Assembly: GCA_030613245.1 (NCBI GenBank)
Contig: JAUWMI010000036.1
Span: 1 to 45,798, forward strand
DNA length: 45,798 nt
From: Candidatus Sumerlaeota bacterium
Lineage (GTDB): Bacteria; Sumerlaeota; Sumerlaeia; MWCT01; JAUWMI01
Reading direction: 5' to 3'
Under the pieces are notes generated by a model, which made no database searches, was not told where the DNA came from, and saw only the letters and a program-made list of their open reading frames with translations. A program made the position numbers and the translations under genes. Below, one piece after another: positions 37,536 through 43,806 of this stretch (its first letter is position 1; each line of letters starts with the position of its first letter).

Positions 37536-39506
37536 ATGGGGGCAGAACGATTTGGCAGAAGCTTCATTATTTCTTTCAATGTAGTTCTTCTTGCGCTCGT
37601 GCTGGCAGTTTTTTGCACAGCGCCCGCCTTTGCTCAGAGTGGGAATTTGTCGCCTGCGCTCAAGGTTTTGCTCAAGCGCTCGAAGGCCGAGCTTGTCGCG
37701 TATGCGCATGAAAAGGAAAAGGCGATGAACGTCACGCTCGAGAACGGGCAGCCAGTGATCAGTGTGCTACTCCGCGCATCTGCAACACAGCAGAAGCTCG
37801 AAGCCCTTGGCCTCACAGAAGTGAATTTCGTTGTGAATGACATCTACACGGCGAAGGTACCGCTGGGGGTAATGGCAGCGGTCGCAGCGTGTGAAGACGT
37901 TATCTGGGTGGATGCAGATATGCTGAACCAGCCGGTGCTGAACGTGAGTACCGCAGCAACAGCCAGCCCGCCGCCTTACGTCGGTGCTAATGCTCAGGTG
38001 GTGCATTCATCCTACGATGGCACAGGTGTCATTGTGGGAATTGTGGATACAGGTATAGATTGGAATCATGGCGACTTTGTAGAGAACCCTGATACATCAA
38101 ATCAGTCGCGGATTCTTTCTATCTGGGATCAGACCCTGACACCCATAGGGGGTGAAGGGCCACCCAGCGGCTACGCCACCGGTGTTGAGTACACCCAGTC
38201 GCAGATCGACAGCGAACTGGGCGGAAGCAGCGTCCCGGTAAGGACGAAAGACACTAATAGTCACGGGACACACGTAGCAGGCATAGCAGCAGGGGATGGG
38301 TCGGATTCCGATGGGTCGCCACCCTCTGGTACCTACGAAGGCATGGCGCCCGGCGCGGACCTGATTATTGTAGAAACGGACATGTACCAGTCAATGATCA
38401 TCAAAGGGGTACAATACATCTTCGATCGAGCTACGGCGTTGAGCAAGCCTGCAGTGGTAAATCTGAGTCTCGGTCACCATTATGGAGCACATGATGGCAC
38501 ATCGGTCTATGAGAGTTCTATTAGCGGTATGACTGCAACGGGAAAGATCGTTGTATGCGCGGCAGGTAACGACCGCGGCACAAACGTTCACGCCGAGGCC
38601 AACATTCCATCCGGCTCGCACACTACATCATTTACGGTGCCGAGTGGTGTTACTCGGATCACGATCGAAATCTGGTACGATGGCGGCGATACGTACAACG
38701 TCACGGTGGGTTCCCCAAATGCTTCCACGTCACCCGTTGTAACGCCTGGGAGTTCGATTAGCAGCCAAGATGTCGGAGGAGAGGGACTTGTTACTATTGA
38801 CAACACCGTGACATCGAATCCAAACAATAGTGACGGGCAGGTATGGATTGAGATTACTAGTTCACCAGCAGCTGGCACATGGAACTTCAGCTTGACGCGT
38901 GTAGGCACAGGTGGAGATGGAGACTTTGACGCGTGGATTCCAGAACCACAGCCGGCTGGCACTGTCCAATTCTCGACCGACAGCACTGATGAAGAGATCA
39001 TCATTTCACCAGCAAATGCTGATGACGTTATCACCGTGGCGGCGCATACTTCAAAAATCCAGTGGGAAGCCAGTGCAGGTGGCACCTACACTTATGGGGC
39101 ATACACGTTAGGCGAGATTGCCTACTTCAGCTGCATTGGCCCGACACGCGACACGAATTCTGATCCGGGAAATCAAAAACCTGAGATCTCAGCACCTGGG
39201 TTTGGCATTGCCTCATCACTGTCAACCGACTGGTCGCCTTATGTTGCGAATCTTGTTGTGGACGACTCGCGCCATCGCATGGGAGCAGGTACCAGCCAGG
39301 CCGCTCCTCATGTGACCGGGGCCGTTGCATTGCTCTTGCAAAAAGACTCATCGCTGACTCCCGCCCAGATTGAATCGCGACTGACGACGTATGCCTATAC
39401 GGACAGCCAGACCGGGTCTGTGCCGAATTATGTTTGGGGATATGGCAAGCTGAACACCGACGGCTCTGTCAATCCCACCCTGGTGGAGCATTGGGAATTG
39501 TATTAG
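37536..39506 (+). CDS. Secreted S8-family subtilisin-like serine protease
   Basis: The 656-residue protein starts with a signal peptide (hydrophobic FNVVLLALVLAVFCTA, cleavage near AFA-Q34). A prodomain-like segment (about 40-145) is followed by the peptidase with catalytic Asp171 (IVDTGID), His243 (NSHGTHVAG) and Ser587 (GAGTSQAAPHVTG) and oxyanion Asn345 (AAGND). An extra domain of about 130 residues (roughly 352-480), rich in beta strands, is inserted between the Asn and Ser regions. All catalytic residues are intact. The site GAAAGGAGGGATACG precedes the ATG, and a strong terminator follows at 39534. Its substrates are unknown; it could act on surface or extracellular proteins. Confidence 0.93.
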   Translation: MGAERFGRSFIISFNVVLLALVLAVFCTAPAFAQSGNLSPALKVLLKRSKAELVAYAHEKEKAMNVTLENGQPVISVLLRASATQQKLEALGLTEVNFVVNDIYTAKVPLGVMAAVAACEDVIWVDADMLNQPVLNVSTAATASPPPYVGANAQVVHSSYDGTGVIVGIVDTGIDWNHGDFVENPDTSNQSRILSIWDQTLTPIGGEGPPSGYATGVEYTQSQIDSELGGSSVPVRTKDTNSHGTHVAGIAAGDGSDSDGSPPSGTYEGMAPGADLIIVETDMYQSMIIKGVQYIFDRATALSKPAVVNLSLGHHYGAHDGTSVYESSISGMTATGKIVVCAAGNDRGTNVHAEANIPSGSHTTSFTVPSGVTRITIEIWYDGGDTYNVTVGSPNASTSPVVTPGSSISSQDVGGEGLVTIDNTVTSNPNNSDGQVWIEITSSPAAGTWNFSLTRVGTGGDGDFDAWIPEPQPAGTVQFSTDSTDEEIIISPANADDVITVAAHTSKIQWEASAGGTYTYGAYTLGEIAYFSCIGPTRDTNSDPGNQKPEISAPGFGIASSLSTDWSPYVANLVVDDSRHRMGAGTSQAAPHVTGAVALLLQKDSSLTPAQIESRLTTYAYTDSQTGSVPNYVWGYGKLNTDGSVNPTLVEHWELY

Positions 39507-39533
39507 GCCAATATGTAAAAATGCTTTTGGTTC

Positions 39534-39565
39534 GCCAGTGAGCTGCATAGCTCACTGGCTTTTTT
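39534..39565 (+). terminator. Rho-independent terminator after the S8 protease gene
   Basis: An 11-bp perfect stem GCCAGTGAGCT/AGCTCACTGGC (39534-39544 and 39549-39559) with a GCAT loop is followed directly by six T residues. It ends the protease transcript 28 bases after the stop codon. Confidence 0.92.
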
Positions 39566-39656
39566 ACTATCCATGTGTTGATTTTGTATCTAAACCATAT
39601 CCAGTAAAGACATAACGCATTCACTTTTAACGAATTAGAGAGCTGAAAAAAAAGTA

Positions 39657-39684
39657 TTGACAAGCTTCAGGGTGACAGTAGATT
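39657..39684 (+). promoter_or_regulatory. Candidate sigma-70 promoter for gap
   Basis: A perfect -35 TTGACA (39657-39662) is followed after 16 bases by TAGATT (39679-39684) as a fair -10. An 11-base near-repeat (AGTAGATTTGC, AGTAGATTTGT) covers the -10 and could place a second -10 slightly downstream. The start codon of gap lies about 145 bases on, leaving room for a leader. AAACGGAGG is the ribosome site. Confidence 0.5.
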
Positions 39685-39830
39685 TGCCAGTAGATTTGTT
39701 TTTCACTAATACCCACAAATGGCATGTTGTCATTCGTTTAGTTCCATTTAATTTCATTGCGGCATGGACTATGTAGAGGGCATGAAAGGCTAAGTTCAGA
39801 ACGTACAAAACCAAACGGAGGTAGGGTAGT

Positions 39831-40829
39831 ATGACCACACGAATTGGAATTAATGGATTTGGACGTATTGGTCGGTTAGTTTTTCGCGCGACTCTGGAGA
39901 CACCGAATATTGAGGTGGTTGCAGTTAACGATCTCTTCAGTGCAAAGGTTCTTGCACATCTCCTCAAATACGATTCGGTACACGGACGATTGAGCCAGTC
40001 GGTTGAGGTAAAAGGGAATGCTATTGTTGTGGATGGCAAACAGGTTGAAGTTACAGCCATTAAGGATCCGGAGACGCTCCCCTGGAAGGCAAAGGGAGTC
40101 GAGATTGCGGTGGAGGCTACTGGTGTGTTCCGCAAGCGCGACAGTGCTGCGAAGCATATCAGTGCTGGTGCCAGGAAAGTCATTATCACGGCACCAGCCG
40201 ATGATCCGGACGTGACGCTCTGCATCGGGGTAAATGACAAGCTGTATGATCGGGCGAAGCATCATATCATTTCGAACGCCTCGTGCACGACGAATTGTCT
40301 TGCGCCACTCGTCAAGGTACTCCTGGATGAGTTCGGCGTTAGGCGTGGGTTCATGACCACCATCCATTCATATACCAACGATCAGCGTATCCTGGATCTC
40401 GCGCATAAGGACTTGCGTCGGGCGCGTGCAGCAGCGCTTTCAATGATCCCGACCAAGACCGGCGCTGCGGCAGCCATCGGCCTGGTGATTCCTGAGCTAA
40501 AGGGCAAAATGGATGGCCTCGCCATTCGAGTTCCCACAGCCAATGTCTCGGTGGTTGATCTGGTAGCAGAGCTGGAAAAGCAGGTGACACCACAGCAAGT
40601 TGTTTCAGCCTTGAAGCAGGCGGCTGCACAATCAATGAAGGGCATTCTCGAGGTGTGTGAAGAACCGCTGGTGTCGAGCGATTTCAACCATACGACAACT
40701 TCATGCATTGTTGATGCAGAAAATGTGCGGGTGATTGACGGCAATTTGGTCAAAATCCTGGCCTGGTATGATAATGAGTGGGCTTACTCATGCCGCGTGA
40801 TTGATTTGATTAAGCTCGCTGCCGCATGA
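39831..40829 (+). CDS. gap: Glyceraldehyde-3-phosphate dehydrogenase
   Basis: GAPDH converts glyceraldehyde 3-phosphate, NAD and phosphate to 1,3-bisphosphoglycerate. The 332-residue protein shows the N-terminal NAD-binding GINGFGRIGRLVFRA, Asp34 in AVNDL, which favours NAD over NADP, and the catalytic SNASCTTNCLAPL with Cys152 and His179 in TIHSYTND. YDNEWAYSCRV ends the protein. It is the first of three glycolytic genes on the plus strand; tpiA follows 48 bases on. The usual intervening pgk is missing. Confidence 0.97.
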   Translation: MTTRIGINGFGRIGRLVFRATLETPNIEVVAVNDLFSAKVLAHLLKYDSVHGRLSQSVEVKGNAIVVDGKQVEVTAIKDPETLPWKAKGVEIAVEATGVFRKRDSAAKHISAGARKVIITAPADDPDVTLCIGVNDKLYDRAKHHIISNASCTTNCLAPLVKVLLDEFGVRRGFMTTIHSYTNDQRILDLAHKDLRRARAAALSMIPTKTGAAAAIGLVIPELKGKMDGLAIRVPTANVSVVDLVAELEKQVTPQQVVSALKQAAAQSMKGILEVCEEPLVSSDFNHTTTSCIVDAENVRVIDGNLVKILAWYDNEWAYSCRVIDLIKLAAA

Positions 40830-40877
40830 CTAATGATGGTTGGTGAGAGCGGATACGAGGCGATTTGAAAGGAAGAA

Positions 40878-41636
40878 ATGGCAGAACGAATCCCCCTGAT
40901 TGCGGGTAACTGGAAAATGTATCGGACGCACCAGGAGGCTGCGGAACTGGTGCGGGCGCTAATACCGAGGGTGGCTGACGTATCGTACTGTGAAGTAGTC
41001 GTTTGCCCTCCCTTTACTGCATTGACCACGGTGGCCGAGCTCCTGAAAGGAACGCGCATTGCACTAGGGGCTCAGGACGTTTACTGGAAGTCCGAAGGGG
41101 CGTATACGGGCGAGATTTCGCCTCTGATGCTGAAGGCTGTGGGATGCCGCTATGGGATTGTGGGTCACTCAGAGCGGCGGCAGCATTTTGGCGAAACCAA
41201 TGCAACGGTTAGCAGTAAAATTAAGGCCCTCTATGACGCAGGCCTAATACCGATCATTTGCGTGGGTGAGCGATTGGAGGAACGCGAGGCAGGAAGAACC
41301 CACGAGGTGGTTTCGCGGCAAATTGATGAGTGCTTGGACGGACTGGAGGAGGAAAAACTGGCGGCGTCTGTGGTTGCATACGAGCCAGTCTGGGCCATCG
41401 GTACAGGCCTCACGGCTACCCCTGAGCAGGCGCAAGAAGTGCAGGCCATGATCCGCGGGCAAGTTGCGGCTTTATACAAGAAGCAGGTGGCTGATGCACT
41501 TCGAATTTTGTATGGCGGTAGTGTGAAGCCCGAAAGTATTCGCGCCCTGATGGCCATGCCCGATATTGACGGAGCATTGGTAGGAGGGGCAAGCCTGACA
41601 GTTGAGTCGTTTGCTAGCATTGTGCATTTTGCCTGA
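40878..41636 (+). CDS. tpiA: Triosephosphate isomerase
   Basis: TPI interconverts dihydroxyacetone phosphate and glyceraldehyde 3-phosphate. The 252-residue protein has GNWKMYRTHQEA (Asn11, Lys13), the catalytic His97 in GIVGHSERRQHFGETN, Glu169 in AYEPVWAIGTG with the loop-6 hinge, and the phosphate-binding YGGSVKPESI and GGASL. GAAAGGAAGAA is the ribosome site. Only 48 bases separate it from gap, so they are probably cotranscribed. After the gene there is a short stem (GCAGG/CCTGC) and a run of T residues (near 41680), a weak terminator candidate. Confidence 0.97.
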   Translation: MAERIPLIAGNWKMYRTHQEAAELVRALIPRVADVSYCEVVVCPPFTALTTVAELLKGTRIALGAQDVYWKSEGAYTGEISPLMLKAVGCRYGIVGHSERRQHFGETNATVSSKIKALYDAGLIPIICVGERLEEREAGRTHEVVSRQIDECLDGLEEEKLAASVVAYEPVWAIGTGLTATPEQAQEVQAMIRGQVAALYKKQVADALRILYGGSVKPESIRALMAMPDIDGALVGGASLTVESFASIVHFA

Positions 41637-41852
41637 CAGCAGTCGTCAGGCGCAGGACTAGACCCTGCTTCATCGTTTTTTTTTGGTACGCAGCAATTAA
41701 GTAATCTTGCAACGCAGCCATTCAACAATTTAGCAATTCAGCCATTTAGTATTGTCGGGAAGCAAATCGTGCCCTATAATTTAGGAAGCATCATATAGTC
41801 TTTTGCATAAACAGATGTTCTTCATTCCCATGACCAAAAGAGGTGGCTTTAC

Positions 41853-42887
41853 ATGAAGAAGATTGGCGTGATGACTGGTGGGGGTGATTGCCCTGGTCTT
41901 AATGCGGTAATCCGCAGTGTAGTGGTTAAAGCAGCAACACTGGGCCATGAGGTAATCGGTTTTAAGCGTGGATGGAAGGGACTGCTTGAGGGTGGCGAAA
42001 CCGTTCGTCTGGATATCGAGGACGTTGAAGATATCTATATGCTGGGCGGGACGATTATCGGCACCTCCCGCACCAATCCGCTGAAACTGGAGAATGGGAT
42101 GGAGCAGGTGGAGAAAAATTTGCAAAAACATGAATGTTTTGCACTTGTTGCAATTGGGGGCGAAGATACATTGGGTGTGGCAAACGTCCTTTGCAACAAG
42201 GGGATGAAAATTGTAGGGGTGCCAAAGACTATTGATAACGATCTCTCGGCTACCGACTATACATTCGGGTTTGATACAGCAATCAATATCGCCACCGAGG
42301 CGCTTGACAGGCTTCACACTACGGCTAAGTCGCATGAGCGGGTTCTGGTAGTGGAAATCATGGGGCGGCACGCCGGATGGATGGCGCTCCATGCGGGCAT
42401 GGCGGGAGGCGCCCATATTATTTTGATTCCCGAAGTGCCCTTTGACGTAGATTGGATATGTCAGATCGTCAAGGAGCGAAAGAAGAAAGGTAAAGACTAT
42501 ACACTGGTGGCTGTGTCGGAAGGAGCGATTCCTACAGATTTCGGAAGCTTTGTGACGAAAGATGCGAAGAAAGATGAGTTTGAACGAGAAAGACTAGGCG
42601 GAATTGCTGAGTGTCTGGCACGGATAATAGAAGAGAAAACCGGGCTCGAAACCCGCAGCGTAGTGCTTGGACATCTCCAGCGCGGCGGAAGTCCAACAAC
42701 CTATGACCGTGTTCTGGGAACCCGTTTGGGGGTAAAAGCAGTAGAGATGATACATAACGGTGAGTTCGGCAAGATGGCCAGTGTGCGTGGAACCGAGATC
42801 GTTTCCGTTCCCATTGCTGAGGCAGTGGAAGTATTAAAAAAAGTCCCCCCTGAGCGCTACGAAGAGGCCAGAATATTTTTCGCCTAA
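41853..42887 (+). CDS. pfp: 6-phosphofructokinase, PPi-dependent type by signature residues
   Basis: This 344-residue PfkA-superfamily enzyme phosphorylates fructose 6-phosphate. The nucleotide-binding MTGGGDCPGLNAVI, TIIGTSRTNP and IGGEDTLGVA (102-110), VPKTIDNDL (with Lys125) and catalytic Asp128, and MGRHAGW are visible. ATP enzymes have Gly at the two positions that here are Asp105 (GGEDT) and Lys125 (PKTIDND); PPi-dependent enzymes have Asp and Lys there. I infer pyrophosphate as phosphoryl donor, giving a reversible step that saves ATP. AGAGGTGG precedes the ATG. It follows tpiA by 216 bases. Confidence 0.9.
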   Translation: MKKIGVMTGGGDCPGLNAVIRSVVVKAATLGHEVIGFKRGWKGLLEGGETVRLDIEDVEDIYMLGGTIIGTSRTNPLKLENGMEQVEKNLQKHECFALVAIGGEDTLGVANVLCNKGMKIVGVPKTIDNDLSATDYTFGFDTAINIATEALDRLHTTAKSHERVLVVEIMGRHAGWMALHAGMAGGAHIILIPEVPFDVDWICQIVKERKKKGKDYTLVAVSEGAIPTDFGSFVTKDAKKDEFERERLGGIAECLARIIEEKTGLETRSVVLGHLQRGGSPTTYDRVLGTRLGVKAVEMIHNGEFGKMASVRGTEIVSVPIAEAVEVLKKVPPERYEEARIFFA

Positions 42888-42940
42888 ATACCAGCCTGTC
42901 CGTAACAGTTCTATCCAACCCGTAGTGGTTCAGAACTGTC

Positions 42941-42989
42941 CAGCCTTCCAAGCTGAAGGTCGCGGGTTCGAATCCCGTCTCCCGCTCCA
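42941..42989 (+). pseudogene. 3' fragment of tRNA-Gly(UCC)
   Basis: From the anticodon stem (CAGC-CTTCCAA-GCTG, anticodon TCC) through the T arm (GCGGG-TTCGAAT-CCCGT) to the acceptor strand CTCCCGC, discriminator T and CCA, this matches a normal bacterial tRNA-Gly. The 5' half is missing: no GCGGGAG acceptor strand or normal D arm lies where it should, and the base pair at 27/43 is a C-A mismatch. Upstream is a hairpin (ACAGTTCT 42905-42912 and AGAACTGT 42932-42939). Such 3' tRNA fragments are common scars of integrase-mediated insertion. It cannot make a functional tRNA as read. Confidence 0.8.
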
Positions 42990-43052
42990 TTTTTCTTTAA
43001 TCAAAAGTGTTCCCCGTCAGAGCAATTTGTACGTTCCAGGGTACAAGTTAAA

Positions 43053-43117
43053 TGAGCAGTCGGGGAGTTTTCTATAACACCGACTGCTCATCCTGAGGAG
43101 CGAAGCGACGAAGGATC
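43053..43117 (-). repeat. Left terminal inverted repeat of the GIY-YIG element
   Basis: Read on the minus strand it runs GATCCTTCGTCGCTTCGCTC, then CTCAGGATGAGCAGTCGG, a spacer, and AACTCCCCGACTGCTCA. The arms TGAGCAGTCGG and CCGACTGCTCA form a hairpin (43053-43063 and 43080-43090). The part GATCCTTCG...GGATGA resembles a dispersed repeat common in several bacterial phyla. Confidence 0.8.
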
Positions 43118-43149
43118 TTACTCCTATAATGACTTACTCCTATAATGAC
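43118..43149. repeat. 16-bp perfect tandem duplication
   Basis: TTACTCCTATAATGAC occurs twice in a row (43118-43133 and 43134-43149), just upstream of the GIY-YIG remnant. Each copy contains TATAAT, a perfect -10 hexamer, so the duplication doubles a candidate promoter element. No -35 box is evident. Confidence 0.85.
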
Positions 43150-43156
43150 TAATGAT

Positions 43157-43418
43157 ATGAGAAATAAATTAGGATATGTATATGTCCTTACAAATAAGAA
43201 TAATCGTGTTTTATATGACGGGTCAGAAACTCTCCGACCCGTCAAATAAATTGGTATATTATGGGGTTTTTGCTGATATAGTAAGTGCTCGTCGTAGAGA
43301 GCGTCAGATAAAGGGTTGCAGACGTGAAAAGAAAATAAGGTTAATAGAATCAATGAATCCGAAGTGGATGGATCTCTATAATGGCTTGAAAGGAGATCCC
43401 TTGCTTCGCTCGGGATGA
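43157..43418 (+). pseudogene. Broken GIY-YIG endonuclease gene
   Basis: The first frame (ATG 43157) reads MRNKLGYVYVLTNKNNRVLY, the N-terminal GIY-YIG strand, then runs into the hairpin 43216-43244 and stops at 43247. In another frame, starting at the hairpin's right arm, NKLVYYGVFADIVSARRRER and ESMNPKWMDLYNGL give the C-terminal part of the same family. About 30 codons are missing, including the region with the catalytic Arg (usually RxxEH). The tail GDPLLRSG and its TGA are encoded by the right terminal repeat. Family members have about 85-100 residues. This copy is inactive by sequence. Confidence 0.85.
43216..43244. repeat. Internal hairpin repeat inside the GIY-YIG gene
   Basis: Perfect 9-bp arms TGACGGGTC (43216-43224) and GACCCGTCA (43236-43244) flank AGAAACTCTCC. 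Read on the minus strand it is TGACGGGTCGGAGAGTTT followed by CTGACCCGTCA, so it belongs to the same family as both ends of the element. It interrupts the GIY-YIG frame. Confidence 0.85.
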
Positions 43419-43449
43419 GGGGTCGGAGGTAAAACTCCCCGACCCCTCA
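43395..43449 (+). repeat. Right terminal inverted repeat of the GIY-YIG element
   Basis: It reads GATCCCTTGCTTCGCTCGGG, ATGAGGGGTCGGAGG, TAAAACTCCCCGACCCCTCA. The arms TGAGGGGTCGG (43416-43426) and CCGACCCCTCA (43439-43449) form a hairpin. It encodes the last codons (DPLLRSG) and stop of the nuclease gene. Confidence 0.8.
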
Positions 43450-43455
43450 GTTAAA

Positions 43456-43806
43456 TATGTACCTAATGGGGTTGTCCGACACCGTAAATATAGTCACGTG
43501 CAGCCGAACAAAGCTCACGATGGCAAACGTATATAATAGTTGCTGAAAGGATATTCTGGCCAGAAGAAAGAAGGTGGTACGAAAAACAATTCCAGAACGA
43601 CGCATGTGAAATTTGGAATTGACTTTATGAGACGGAGTGGATCAATCGTCGGCTCGTGAACCTATACCCTATTTCTACTCGCATATTGTCCAAAAAGGTC
43701 TGAGAACGTACAACCGCGTGCTTACAATTTGCTTTGCTTAATGAAGTGGGTTCAGCACTCCGCAAACACGCAGAACATCAGGCAAAAGTAACGTTTTCCC
43801 AGTTTT
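43456..43806. other. Intergenic region right of the mobile element
   Basis: This is about 350 bases of mixed composition between the element and the convergent 3' end of the two-domain secreted protein gene. I find no supported coding sequence, RNA gene, strong hairpin or dispersed repeat here. It may be decayed sequence. Confidence 0.4.

Larger units (their letters stand above)
43053..43449. mobile_element. 397-bp GIY-YIG-associated palindromic element with terminal inverted repeats and target-site duplication
   Basis: The ends are 19-bp inverted repeats, TGAGCAGTCGGGGAGTTTT on the left and, on the reverse strand of the right end, TGAGGGGTCGGGGAGTTTT (17 of 19 identical). Both ends continue inward as homologous sequences of about 55-65 bp (43053-43117 and 43395-43449), each able to fold as a hairpin. 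GTTAAA occurs directly outside both ends (43047-43052 and 43450-43455), a likely 6-bp target-site duplication. The interior holds a GIY-YIG gene remnant and a solo hairpin of the same family. I know no named insertion sequence with this design. Confidence 0.75.

Noticed and set aside
39635-40240. Minus-strand 201-codon frame opposite gap
   Set aside because: Mostly antisense to gap; no recognisable motif.
42900-42989. Intact tRNA-Gly gene
   Set aside because: The 5' acceptor strand and D arm are absent and the anticodon stem has a C-A mismatch at its base.
42532-42990. Minus-strand frame of 152 codons starting METETGFEPATFS-like (MERETGFEPATFSLEG)
   Set aside because: This peptide is the reverse complement of a tRNA gene end, a known artefact; the rest is antisense to pfk.
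43072-43353. Minus-strand 93-codon frame across the mobile element
   Set aside because: Antisense of the GIY-YIG remnant and terminal repeats; no motif.
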